Below are positions 44,074 to 52,678 of a stretch of DNA of 64,000 nt, piece after piece. The notes beneath the pieces were generated by a model. That model saw only the letters and a list, made by a program, of their open reading frames with translations, ran no database searches and was not told the origin of the DNA. The stretch is from positions 1 to 64,000 of the forward strand of contig JANXCE010000004.1 in NCBI GenBank assembly GCA_025059715.1, given 5' to 3'. Each line of letters opens with the position of its first letter. Position 1 is the stretch's first letter. Made by a program: the position numbers and the translations under genes. The stretch comes from Caldimicrobium sp. Lineage in GTDB: Bacteria; Desulfobacterota; Thermodesulfobacteria; Thermodesulfobacteriales; Thermodesulfobacteriaceae.

Positions 44074-44917
44074 GCTTTTAAGCCCTTCCTTTTGGGAGGA
44101 CCTCTCTTCTTTTCGGAGCAGGGAGAAGAGTGCCTATCTCAAAAGTGATTTTTGGAACCTTGTAGCGGAGGATTATGATGCCCTGGAAGAGAGTTCCTTT
44201 TATAAAACTATGCAAGAGGATATCATATTGGAGATGGAAAGACGAGGGGCACTGCAAAGGAATTTTACTTTTTTTGATGTCTGCTGTGGCACAGGGTCTT
44301 ATGCCTTAAGGATTGCCCCTAAGGTGGCCCAAGTCTATGCCTTAGATATTTCTCCCTCCATGCTTGAAATCCTTTCTAAAAAAGCCAGAGAAAAGGACAT
44401 AAAAAACTTGGAGATTATTGAAGCAGATTGGAGAAACTATAAGCCACCTCATATTTATGATACGGTATTTGTCTCTATGACTCCTATTTTAAGAGATTTA
44501 GGGGAAGTGAAGCGCCTAATTCAATGTGCCAAGAGGTTTTTTGTTGTGGTTCAATGGGCAGGTTTGAGAAAGAACCCCTTGGCAGAAGAGGTGGAACAGA
44601 TTTTTTTTAAGAGAAAAAAAACCGAAGAAAATTTAGGATTTTTCTTAATTTTTAATTATCTTTATACCTTAGGCATCCCTGGGGATGCAAAGTTCTACGA
44701 GGGATATTTTGAGAGAAAAACAACCCTTGAAAAATTCTGGAAAAGGCTTAAGTTCCGCTTAGTTGCTAAGGGATATAGTATTGGGCCAAAAAAAGAGAGA
44801 GATATAATAAAATTTTTAGAGAAAAGTGCCAGAGAGGGAATCATAGAGACAAAGACAGAAGTTAGAATTGGAGCTCTATTTTTGAAGATCAAGGAGGGCA
44901 AAAGTGGAAACTTTTGA
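44036..44917 (+). CDS. SAM-dependent methyltransferase (class I)
   Basis: The 293-residue protein has motif I FFDVCCGTGSYALRIAPKV, motif post-I YALDISPSMLEIL, and a typical Rossmann continuation. An N-terminal stretch of about 80 residues includes FWNLVAEDYDALEESSFY, similar to unspecified methyltransferases. The substrate cannot be read. The start overlaps nusB by 38 bases; an internal start is possible. The next gene overlaps by 14 bases. Confidence 0.75.
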   Translation: MKFSPKKGDFLNRLLSPSFWEDLSSFRSREKSAYLKSDFWNLVAEDYDALEESSFYKTMQEDIILEMERRGALQRNFTFFDVCCGTGSYALRIAPKVAQVYALDISPSMLEILSKKAREKDIKNLEIIEADWRNYKPPHIYDTVFVSMTPILRDLGEVKRLIQCAKRFFVVVQWAGLRKNPLAEEVEQIFFKRKKTEENLGFFLIFNYLYTLGIPGDAKFYEGYFERKTTLEKFWKRLKFRLVAKGYSIGPKKERDIIKFLEKSAREGIIETKTEVRIGALFLKIKEGKSGNF

Positions 44918-45110
44918 AATTACTGTTGAAGGTATGACCTGTGAACACTGTGTAAGAAGGGTAGAAAGAGCACTTCTTAGCACTGGGAAGGCACACAATG
45001 TGAAGGTGGATCTATCAACGGGTAAAGTTATCTTTGAGAAAGAGGAGTCTCTCACCTTAGAGGAGATAAGAAGTCTACTTGAAGGTTATGGTTATCAGGT
45101 CAAGGCTTAG
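44904..45110 (+). CDS. HMA-domain heavy-metal binding protein (CopZ-like)
   Basis: The 68 residues form one ferredoxin-like HMA domain with the metal-binding GMTCEHCVRRVERAL. It is typical of small copper or zinc chaperones. The start is GTG at 44904, inside the methyltransferase gene. No copper ATPase is nearby, so the partner is unknown. The Tyr-Gln-Val-Lys end fits CopZ. Confidence 0.88.
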   Translation: METFEITVEGMTCEHCVRRVERALLSTGKAHNVKVDLSTGKVIFEKEESLTLEEIRSLLEGYGYQVKA

Positions 45111-45112
45111 AG

Positions 45113-45808
45113 ATGGAGACCTTTGTTATAACTATTGATGGACCAGCAGGAGCTGGGAAGACCACAGTAGCTAGAGCCTTAGCGCAGAGAATCAATTTTG
45201 TCCTTTTAGAATCTGGGGCCCTTTATCGTTTTATAACTTGGCTTTTATGGAAAAGGGGCATAGAGATTCAAGACTTTGCCTCAAAGGAAGAGTTGAGAAA
45301 CTACCTTAAGTCTCTTTTGTCAAAGTTGGAGGTGAGGCTTACATCCTTTGGAACAAAGGTAATATTTGAAGGAAAGGAGCTATCGGAGGAATTGAGAAGA
45401 AAGGAGGTTGAGGATAGGGTTTCCCATGTTTCCGCGGAAATTACAGTGCGAGATGTGGTTAACGAATATCTCAGAGTTCTTGTTGAGGGAAAGAAGGTTA
45501 TTACTGAAGGGAGAGATATGGGCACGGTGGTTTTTCCCAGCGCCAAGCTTAAAATCTTTTTAACTGCAGATCTTGAAGTAAGAGCCAAAAGACGGTTTCA
45601 AGACACAAAAGATAGAGATTTTAAAGGAGTGTTAAAAAATATCCATCAGAGAGATGTTCTTGACTCTCAGCGTCAATACGCACCTTTGAGGAAAGCTGAA
45701 GATGCAATAGAGATAGATACTACTAATCACAGTGTAGAGGAAGTGGTAGAGCAAATAGTTTGCCTTGTGGAGAGGGCTATGAGATGGGAGGAAGAGGGGA
45801 AACCTTAA
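45113..45808 (+). CDS. cmk: Cytidylate kinase
   Basis: The 231-residue nucleotide kinase has the P-loop IDGPAGAGKTTVARALA, the CMP-binding region with the long insert (residues about 80-130), and the conserved ITEGRDMGTVVFPSAKLKIFLTADLEVRAKRRF. It phosphorylates CMP and dCMP. The start is two bases after the HMA gene. The end overlaps the HNH-like gene by 25 bases. Confidence 0.93.
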   Translation: METFVITIDGPAGAGKTTVARALAQRINFVLLESGALYRFITWLLWKRGIEIQDFASKEELRNYLKSLLSKLEVRLTSFGTKVIFEGKELSEELRRKEVEDRVSHVSAEITVRDVVNEYLRVLVEGKKVITEGRDMGTVVFPSAKLKIFLTADLEVRAKRRFQDTKDRDFKGVLKNIHQRDVLDSQRQYAPLRKAEDAIEIDTTNHSVEEVVEQIVCLVERAMRWEEEGKP

Positions 45809-46101
45809 CCTTAGAGGAGCACATAAAAAGAGAGCGGGCTAAAGCCAGGGCCCTCAGAAAGACTCGCTGGTGGAGAAGGAAAGTGGAAAGGGGGATTTGT
45901 TTTTATTGTGGAAAGAGGGTTTCTCCCGAGGAACTAACCATGGATCATCGGCTTCCTCTAAGTCAATGGGGGTATTCAAGTAGGGAAAATATTGTGCCCG
46001 CTTGTAAGGATTGTAACACTAAGAAAAAGTATATGGCTCCCTGGGAGTGGGAGGAATATATAAAGGCCCTGCGAGGAGAGGGAAAGCTATGTGTGGAATA
46101 G
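45784..46101 (+). CDS. Small HNH-nuclease-like protein
   Basis: The ATG at 45784 gives 105 residues. A basic N-terminal region is followed by an HNH motif: GICFYCGKRV, ELTMDHRLPLSQWG, NIVPACKDCNTKKKY. This is a chromosomal single-domain HNH protein between cmk and glmS with overlaps on both sides, so it is not obviously mobile. Function unknown. Confidence 0.75.
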   Translation: MGGRGETLTLEEHIKRERAKARALRKTRWWRRKVERGICFYCGKRVSPEELTMDHRLPLSQWGYSSRENIVPACKDCNTKKKYMAPWEWEEYIKALRGEGKLCVE

Positions 46102-47930
46102 TAGGGTATTTAGGAGATAGACCTCTTTTGCCGGTCCTTTTAGAGGGCTTAAGAAGACTCGAGTATAGGGGTTATGACTCTGCAGGAGTAGTCTATCTTA
46201 GGGGTAATACTCTGGAAATTAAGAAAGTTAAGGGTAGGGTTTACGATCTTGAAGAGAGGCTTTTTCAGATGGATCACAGGGGTATAAAATCTCCTGGTCT
46301 TGGGCATACTCGTTGGGCCACTCATGGAGAACCCTCCGATGAGAACGCCCATCCTCATTTTGATTGCAGGGGAAAACTTGCCCTGGTTCATAATGGTATC
46401 ATTGAGAACTATTATAAACTAAAAAGAAGGCTCATAGAAAGGGGACATAAATTTAACTCTGAGACTGACACAGAAGTCATAGTGCATTTAGTTGAGGATT
46501 ACTTACTGGAAGGATTACCACTTTTAGATGCTTTTTTGAGGACTCTGAGAGAACTTCAGGGTGCCTTTGCTTTAGCTATGATCTCTGCGGAGGAGCCTGA
46601 TAAGATTTTAGTTGCTCGCTATCAGAGCCCCCTGGTCATAGGAATTGGCGAAGATGAATTGTTTTTGGCCTCAGATATTCCTGCTCTTTTACCCTTTACC
46701 AAAAAGATGGTTTTTCTTGAAGATAGAGAGGTAGCCCTTTTACAAAAAGGCACTTTGCAGATCTTTGATTTTGAGGGAAGATCCAGACACTACACTTTGA
46801 AGGAAATCTATTGGGATCTTTCTCAGGCTGAGAAGGGAGGTTATCCCCACTTTATGTTAAAGGAAATCCTTGAACAACCCCAAGCCCTGCAGAATACCCT
46901 GATGGGAAGAATTGATCTTAACACCGGAGAGGTTGATTTTTCTAAAGAAGGCTTAACCAAAGAATGGCTAAGTCCTATAAATAAAATCTATATTGTAGCT
47001 TGTGGCACTTCTTATCATGCAGGATTAGTGGGAAAATATCTCTTAGAGAGGGTCATAAATCTTCCCCTTGAAGTTGAGCTTGCTTCAGAATTTCGATATC
47101 GAAACCCCCATGTTACTGAAAAGACCCTTTTTATTGGTATTTCCCAATCAGGAGAGACCGCAGATACTTTAGCCAGCTTAAGATTGGCAAAAGAGAAAGG
47201 AGCTAAAGCTCTATCAATTTGTAATGTTTTAGGGAGCACCATAACAAGGGAAAGTGATATAGTGCTCTACACTCAGGCAGGTCCTGAGATAAGTGTAGCC
47301 TCAACCAAAGCCTTTACCACGCAGGTGTTAATATTTATCCTTCTTTCCCTTTATTGGAGTAAACTTTTAGACAAGAACTATGAGAAATCCCTCATTGAAA
47401 AGCTTTTAGCTCTACCATCCCATCTGGGCCAATTTTTGGAGAGGATTAGGCCCAAAATCAAGGAGATTGCCAAGCATTGGTATCATGCCAAGGATTTTTT
47501 ATATTTGGGTAGAAACATCCTTTATCCAATAGCCTTGGAAGGTGCTTTGAAGCTTAAGGAAATTGCCTATATTCATGCGGAGGGCTATGCGGCTGGAGAG
47601 ATGAAGCATGGTCCTATTGCTCTAATTGAAGATACAGTTCCTACAGTAATACTTTCTGCCAAAGAGACAGGGGTGATCTTTGATAAAACCCTTTCCAATG
47701 CGGAGGAGATTAAATCCAGAAGGGGGCCTCTCATTGGTGTAATCACTGAAGGGTCCCCAGAATTTCAAAAGCTCTGTAAGGATTATATCGAAATACCCAG
47801 GACCCATTATGAGTTTTTACCTTTATATTATGTTTTACCCTTGCAACTTTTAGCCTATGAAATGGCAGTGCTAAGGGGTTGTGATGTGGATAGACCAAGA
47901 AATTTAGCTAAGAGTGTAACGGTAGAATAA
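46089..47930 (+). CDS. glmS: Glutamine-fructose-6-phosphate transaminase GlmS
   Basis: The track start lies in the HNH gene; the ATG at 46089 gives 613 residues beginning MCGIVGYLGDRP, where the Cys next to the Met is the glutaminase nucleophile. The class II glutamine amidotransferase domain is followed by two SIS domains (ISQSGETADTLASLRLAKEKGA; EGYAAGEMKHGPIALI). It makes glucosamine-6-phosphate for peptidoglycan and LPS. No glmS ribozyme lies before it, since the gene starts inside an upstream ORF. Confidence 0.96.
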   Translation: MCGIVGYLGDRPLLPVLLEGLRRLEYRGYDSAGVVYLRGNTLEIKKVKGRVYDLEERLFQMDHRGIKSPGLGHTRWATHGEPSDENAHPHFDCRGKLALVHNGIIENYYKLKRRLIERGHKFNSETDTEVIVHLVEDYLLEGLPLLDAFLRTLRELQGAFALAMISAEEPDKILVARYQSPLVIGIGEDELFLASDIPALLPFTKKMVFLEDREVALLQKGTLQIFDFEGRSRHYTLKEIYWDLSQAEKGGYPHFMLKEILEQPQALQNTLMGRIDLNTGEVDFSKEGLTKEWLSPINKIYIVACGTSYHAGLVGKYLLERVINLPLEVELASEFRYRNPHVTEKTLFIGISQSGETADTLASLRLAKEKGAKALSICNVLGSTITRESDIVLYTQAGPEISVASTKAFTTQVLIFILLSLYWSKLLDKNYEKSLIEKLLALPSHLGQFLERIRPKIKEIAKHWYHAKDFLYLGRNILYPIALEGALKLKEIAYIHAEGYAAGEMKHGPIALIEDTVPTVILSAKETGVIFDKTLSNAEEIKSRRGPLIGVITEGSPEFQKLCKDYIEIPRTHYEFLPLYYVLPLQLLAYEMAVLRGCDVDRPRNLAKSVTVE

Positions 47931-47955
47931 AGTCATTAATGAAAGGAGGAGGGAT

Positions 47956-48159
47956 ATGGAATGTAAAAGAGAAAAGAACTTAAGAAGATGCAACTGCTCT
48001 TATGACCCCTGTTCCAAAAAAGGTATTTGTTGTGAATGTTTACATTATCATTTGAGAATGCGTCAACTTCCTGCTTGTGCCTTTCCGAAAGAGGCAGAGG
48101 CAACCTATGATCGCACCTTCGAGCACTTTGCCAGATTGGTAAGAGAGGGGAAGGTGTAG
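47956..48159 (+). CDS. Cys-rich small protein (DUF6485-like)
   Basis: The 67-residue protein has eight or so Cys (RRCNCSYDPCSKKGICCECLHYH), compatible with one or two zinc sites, and a helical end (FEHFARLVREGK). It resembles the DUF6485 family found in anaerobes. AAAGGAGG precedes the ATG. It lies between glmS and rsfS, one base before the latter. Function unknown. Confidence 0.75.
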   Translation: MECKREKNLRRCNCSYDPCSKKGICCECLHYHLRMRQLPACAFPKEAEATYDRTFEHFARLVREGKV

Positions 48160-48160
48160 T

Positions 48161-48529
48161 ATGGAAGAACGGATCGAAACTATTGTTAAGTTACTTTCAG
48201 ATAAAAAAGCGGAGGATATCTTGGTTTTAGATGTCCGCTCCAAGGTTAGCTATGCGGACTATTTTATCATCTGTAGCGCCCACTCTACAAGACATGCTCA
48301 GGGTATCTCTGATTATGTAGTTGGGGAATTGGAAAAGTTTAACATTAAGCCCTTAGGGATTGAAGGCTGGGAGACAGGAAATTGGATTATTTTAGATTAT
48401 AACACTATAATAGTCCATATCTTTTTTGAGCCTATCAGAGGCCTCTATGCTCTGGAAGAACTGTGGTCTGAATCTCCTCCGCGAAGGCGACAAAGGATTC
48501 TTCCTCTGGAAAGAGAGACCTTTCAATAG
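48161..48529 (+). CDS. rsfS: Ribosomal silencing factor RsfS
   Basis: The 122-residue protein has the conserved VLDVRSKVSYADYFIICSAHSTRHAQGISDYV and WIILDYNTIIVHIFFEPIRGLYALEELWS. RsfS binds ribosomal protein L14 (uL14) and blocks 50S-30S joining in starvation. The last 20 or so codons run into the end of the convergent hflX gene. The start is one base after the previous gene. Confidence 0.94.
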   Translation: MEERIETIVKLLSDKKAEDILVLDVRSKVSYADYFIICSAHSTRHAQGISDYVVGELEKFNIKPLGIEGWETGNWIILDYNTIIVHIFFEPIRGLYALEELWSESPPRRRQRILPLERETFQ

Positions 48530-50186
48530 CCCCTAAAAGTTCATCAAGGTTATAGCCTGTTTTGGCAGAAATAGCAATTCCTTGATATTGTTTTGAAATT
48601 CTTGCTAAAAATGAGGCTGAGAAGTTTTCGCTTTTTTCTAAGAGATCCACTTTATTAAAAACTCTTAGACGAGGTGCCTGCAGGAGATTCATTTCCTCCA
48701 GGATAGACTCTACAGTTTGGATGTGGGTTTCCCAATCTCCATGACTTATGTCAATGAGATGTAGGAGAAGATCCGCATTGTAGAGTTCTTCTAAGGTAGC
48801 TTTAAAGGCTTTTTTTAGATCCTCAGGAAGGTCTCGAATAAAGCCAACAGTATCAGTTAGGAGAAAGAATTTGTTATTTTTAGTCTTAACTAATTTTGTT
48901 ACAGGATCAAGGGTTGCAAAGAGTTTGTCTTCCGCTAAGTAGTTAGCCTTAGAGAGTCTATTTAGTAAAGTGGTTTTTCCTGCATTTGTATAACCGATAA
49001 GGACCACCACCTTGTAGTCAAGCCTTTTTCTTCTACTTCTACGTAATTCTCTCTCGGAAGATATTTTTTCCAGCTCTTTTTCAAGTTTTGCCAGGCGATC
49101 TTTAATTCTTCTTCTATCCACTTCCAGTTTAGTTTCTCCTGGTCCTCTTCCACCAATCCCTCCTGTGAGTCTGGAAAAAGCATCGTCTTTGGCTCTAAGT
49201 CTCGGAAGAGCATAGCGCAGTTGGGCCATCTCTACTTGAATTTTTCCTTCTCTTGATTTTGCCCTTTGGGCAAAAATATCTAATATAAGCTGAGTGCGAT
49301 CAATAACACGGAGATCGGTTGCTTCTGTTAAAGCTCTAACCTGAGAAGGGGAAAGTTCTCTATCAAAAATAAGGAGATTAGCTCTACTTCTCATAGCTTG
49401 AATCATAACCTCAAGGAGTTTACCTTTACCTATTACATAGCGAGGATCAAGAGAGGTGCGCTTTTGCACTATCTCTCCAACCACATTAACTCCTGCGGTT
49501 TTAGCAAGCTCTCTGAGTTCACTAAGACGTTCTTCCCAATCATGCGTTTGAGGCTCTCTAACGAGAATAAGAAGCGCCCTGTCCTCTGTATCCTTGACAT
49601 TCTTTAGGGGTTGAATTCTTTCAAGTTCATCCTCTAAGTTTTTAATAAGTTCAAGGAAATTCTCTTTTAGGTCCCAGACATAGCGAGGTTTAAGGAAAAA
49701 GAAGAACTGATTCTCTTCCTCAGCCAGAGAGGCTTGAAAGAAGTCTTTATGAGGTAGGATATGGGCAAGATATATCTTTCCCGGCTCGCCCTTTTCATTA
49801 ACCTCAAGAGCTCCCACTAAATCCAACCTTAAAAAAGCAAGATCTATGAGGTCCTCCTGATCTAAGCCCGAATTTTTTGAATTCCTAACAAGGTGTGTAT
49901 GGATCAACCGAAGTCCCTTTAGTCTGGAAACATAATCTCTATATCCTCGCAGTTCAGGGATCTCTATTTGATTAAAGGTTCCAAGGATAACATAATCGAT
50001 TTCTCCTTTTCTATTGATAAGAAGACCTATTTGACGATTGAGTTGAGAGGAGAGCTCTGCTAATTCCCACACAAGCTCAGGGGAAATTATTGTCTGAGGA
50101 GGGACCTTTCTATAGTAGAGCTTTTCTAATTTTCTTATTTCGCTTGGTTTTAGACCCTGTAAATTACCGTAAATTACTCTGCTCAA
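48435..50186 (-). CDS. hflX: GTPase HflX
   Basis: The 583-residue GTPase rescues or dissociates ribosomes under stress. An N-terminal domain longer than that of E. coli HflX (426 residues) is followed by the HflX domain with GGIGGRGPGETKLEVDRRRIKDRL and the G domain: GYTNAGKTTLLNRL (G1), DTVGFIRDLP (G3), FNKVDLL (G4). Its 3' end overlaps that of rsfS by 95 bases in convergent orientation. Upstream is an accessory, IS-containing region. Confidence 0.95.
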   Translation of the reverse strand: MSRVIYGNLQGLKPSEIRKLEKLYYRKVPPQTIISPELVWELAELSSQLNRQIGLLINRKGEIDYVILGTFNQIEIPELRGYRDYVSRLKGLRLIHTHLVRNSKNSGLDQEDLIDLAFLRLDLVGALEVNEKGEPGKIYLAHILPHKDFFQASLAEEENQFFFFLKPRYVWDLKENFLELIKNLEDELERIQPLKNVKDTEDRALLILVREPQTHDWEERLSELRELAKTAGVNVVGEIVQKRTSLDPRYVIGKGKLLEVMIQAMRSRANLLIFDRELSPSQVRALTEATDLRVIDRTQLILDIFAQRAKSREGKIQVEMAQLRYALPRLRAKDDAFSRLTGGIGGRGPGETKLEVDRRRIKDRLAKLEKELEKISSERELRRSRRKRLDYKVVVLIGYTNAGKTTLLNRLSKANYLAEDKLFATLDPVTKLVKTKNNKFFLLTDTVGFIRDLPEDLKKAFKATLEELYNADLLLHLIDISHGDWETHIQTVESILEEMNLLQAPRLRVFNKVDLLEKSENFSASFLARISKQYQGIAISAKTGYNLDELLGAIERSLFPEEESFVAFAEEIQTTVLPEHRGL

Positions 50187-50257
50187 TTTCCCCCGTTTAA
50201 CTATTTAATTTACTCATTCATTTATTTTAGTCATCTCTTTATGTTCGTCAAGAGTTA

Positions 50258-50527
50258 TGCATGAGTCCATAGGATTTTAAACTGAAGGGAATTCTCATTA
50301 AATTTGTGGAAAATCCACTCCAAAGGTGATTACGGTCCCAAGCCCGAAACTTACACCAAAAAGTCACACCACTCCTACTCGATAAATAACTATATCCATA
50401 GTAATCTAAAGGCGACTTCTTTTCATCGAAAGATGTAACCTTAATTGCTTCAAGATTCTAACAGCATCTCTAAGTCTTTGAATGGGAGAAGGGGTTAGTG
50501 AGAAGCTAAAAGCCTTGAACTTATGCA
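50258..50527 (-). mobile_element. Internally deleted IS derivative (MITE-like), element C
   Basis: The left boundary TGCATGAGTCCATAGG and the right boundary CCTTGAACTTATGCA are the two inverted repeats of the A-D family, only 270 bases apart. The inner sequence joins the transposase 3' end (GGGAATTCTCATTAAATTTGTGG, as at 51530 and 3010) to the 5' end. The transposase middle is absent. Six C follow the right boundary. It inserts at the downstream edge of the decayed pilin copy. Confidence 0.65.
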
Positions 50528-50539
50528 CCCCCCTTCCAC

Positions 50540-50850
50540 AAACTTTCCATGTAGGGTTGAAATCAGAGACATGATTCTTCCCAGCTACAGAGCCCCTCAA
50601 ATGCGACGTTTAGAGTGCCCATGGCAGTAGTTGTGGGATTACCTTAATTAGGAAGAATGCTTACCTTATTGGTCCCATTGGAGATATCTTTTGCTCTTTC
50701 ACTTATACATTAGGCTATGGTTATATTGGCGCAAGCTGAAATAAGGGGCATGGCATAGAAATTTTCGTTTTATCTTGAGACCTTGAATAGAAACAGAAAT
50801 AGCAAGAGCGGAGATGATAGATGATATGGTGATGTAAATAATAAGCTAAT
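50540..50850 (-). pseudogene. Decayed copy of the type IV pilin gene
   Basis: On the minus strand, LIIYITISSIISALAISVSI from about 50845 aligns residue by residue with the pilin hydrophobic segment LLIVIAIIAILASIAIPQYM. After one frame change, NFYAMPLISACANITIA aligns with ASYALPIARACAMDIVSW of the intact pilin next to it. Several stops interrupt the frame and the FTLVE start is lost. It is a tandem paralogue that has died. Element C sits at its 3' side. Confidence 0.6.
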
Positions 50851-50885
50851 TAAATGAAATCATTTGTTTCAGGAAATTTTATAGG

Positions 50886-50910
50886 TAGCAGAGGGAAGCC
50901 CCCTCTGCTA
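50886..50910 (-). terminator. Hairpin downstream of the pilin gene
   Basis: TAGCAGAGGG and CCCTCTGCTA form a perfect ten-base stem around a five-base loop, seven bases beyond the pilin stop. A clear T tract is missing on the minus strand, so it may act as an RNA-stabilising 3' end as much as a terminator. Confidence 0.6.
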
Positions 50911-50916
50911 TAGAAA

Positions 50917-51348
50917 TTATTCAACTGTGCATTTTACAGACTGATTCTCGTACACACATTTTGCTTTATATTCATCAACACCAGCAAGGGTTGCGGTAAC
51001 TAATGTTAGGGTGGTATTAGATACAGTTCCATCATTTTGGCATTGTTTGTTGTTGAAATTATTCTGAAGGGTTACATCTCCTCCGGCTGATTGTCTTGTT
51101 TCTGGGTGACAATTTGGAGTGGCATTACTGGTGAACTGTTGTCCTGGATTTTCTACACACCAGGAAACAATATCCATGGCACAAGCTCTGGCAATTGGCA
51201 AGGCATAACTGGCAACCCTGGCTTTTGTTTGATACTTCATGTACTGGGGAATAGCAATACTTGCCAAAATGGCAATAATAGCGATAACGATTAAAAGCTC
51301 AACCAAAGTGAAACCCCCTCCTTTAGATCTCTTTACTTTACTCATCAT
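50917..51348 (-). CDS. Type IV pilin (prepilin, six Cys)
   Basis: The 143-residue protein has a short charged leader and the prepilin peptidase site GGGFTLVELLIV with Glu at position 5, then the hydrophobic helix. The C-terminal domain has six Cys, which may form disulphides (ACAMD, SWCVE, NCHPE, KQCQN, KCVYE, KCTVE). GGAGG precedes two adjacent ATGs; the second has better spacing. No pilus assembly genes lie nearby, so it uses machinery encoded elsewhere. It sits between IS remnants. Confidence 0.9.
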   Translation of the reverse strand: MMSKVKRSKGGGFTLVELLIVIAIIAILASIAIPQYMKYQTKARVASYALPIARACAMDIVSWCVENPGQQFTSNATPNCHPETRQSAGGDVTLQNNFNNKQCQNDGTVSNTTLTLVTATLAGVDEYKAKCVYENQSVKCTVE

Positions 51349-51502
51349 ACACCTCCGTTTTTAATTTTTTATATCATGAAAATCAATCAGTATATTTTTA
51401 AGTCAATTTATTTTTGAGATTTAGATCTTTGTTTAACATTAACTCCCTATTTTATAGTTTATTTTTCCTTTTTACTTTATAACCAGAGAAAGTCAAGCTT
51501 AA

Positions 51503-52316
51503 TGGATGAGTCCATAGGATTTTAGACTGAGGGGAATTCTCGTGAAATTTATAACAAATCCACTTCAAAAGTGATACATTTCAAAGCCCACTTTGTTCCC
51601 TCTCCATATAACACCACATCAAAAACCTTATAAGGTCCCTATGCTCAATAAACTCCTCCTCCAATATCCTGTTAAACCTCTCTATATACCCATTCCCTCC
51701 CTCTCAAGCTCAGTCTGCACGCCCCTTATCTCAAAAGGAGTTACCGCCTTAAACTTACTCCAAAAGTCCCTCCCACTCCTGCTCGATAAATGACTGCTCT
51801 TCATACGCAAATCCAAATCTACTAATCTCCTCCTCTTCTTCCTCTCAATAAACCTTCCCCTCTTCCTACAAAAACTAAAGCTTCTTCACTGCCTCATCTC
51901 AAGGAAATCCCCTCTCTTTCAAATACTTTATAATCCTTCCAATCGTAGATACTGCTACCAAAGCTATACCCCTCTCCCTACAAAATCTATCCACCAAAGG
52001 CCTAAGCTTTCCCTTGCCTATGCGAGGATGTTTCTCTCCTGTAACTCAGGATAAACGCTATTACCTCATTCGCCACCTCTTTGAGCATTTCCTCTTTGGT
52101 CAATCTATGGGTTTGGTGCCAAAAGAGTTTGTGAAATTCTATGACCTTTTAGTCTAAAGGCGATTTCTTTTCTTTGAGAGAGGTGCATCTTTGATAGTTT
52201 CAAGTCTTTGTAGCATTTTTAAGTCTTTGATGGAAGATGGGGTTAGTGAAAGGCTAAACAATTAATTTTCAATTTTAACACCTTTTTTCCTTCTAAAAAG
52301 ACCTTGAACTTATGCA
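51503..52316 (-). mobile_element. Degraded rve-type IS copy, element D
   Basis: The boundary repeats TGGATGAGTCCATAGG (left) and CCTTGAACTTATGCA (right) enclose about 814 bases. Reading the minus strand from 52316, scattered codons give an N-terminal transposase-like region (KLRPLVDRFCRERGIALVAVSTIGRIIKYLKE, in a shifting frame) and later GNGYIERFNRILEEEFIEH. This is the same family as element B. Many stops and frameshifts show it is long dead. Eight A follow the right boundary. Confidence 0.65.
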
Positions 52317-52324
52317 AAAAAAAA

Positions 52325-52640
52325 GTCAAGAGGCTGTCCTTGCAAAACAAAGGGCTTAAGCTTCTCCTTACCCATTTGTTGCTTCCAACTCCTTTTTGCT
52401 TTTTGGCCATTCTCTTTACCACCACTATCCTTTGGAAGTTTCTTCCACCTGTGAACAAGTGCTTTTAGATAGGAAGAAGCTTCTTTAATAGAGTTGCGTT
52501 TTACAAACATCTTTGGATCTTAACTTACTATTGTTTTTTCCCATTTTTCATCGAGATTCCCTTATGGGATTGCTTTTTTTATCTTTGATTTTGCCCCTTT
52601 CTTTGCAATAAGAAGCAAATATTGAAATAGGCAAAAAAGG
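52325..52640. repeat. Dispersed repeat R2, copy 2, with a degenerate ORF
   Basis: From about 52450 to 52640 this aligns with 6840-7050 (see copy 1). On the minus strand it encodes FVKRNSIKEASSYLKALVHRWKKLPKD, a phrase like the helical part of mutator-type transposases, but the frame is short. Element D ends at an A run inside this stretch. I see no other gene here. Confidence 0.45.
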
Positions 52641-52678
52641 ATATAATATATAAAAAAGCTGATTTTAAGGAGGGCCAT

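Noticed and set aside
46040-46089. glmS ribozyme
   Set aside because: The region before glmS is coding sequence of the HNH gene, with no fitting structure seen.
30106-46101. HNH genes as homing endonucleases
   Set aside because: Neither lies in an intron or intein; both are in compact housekeeping operons.
48962-49213. 83-aa minus ORF within hflX
   Set aside because: Out-of-frame shadow of the HflX G domain.
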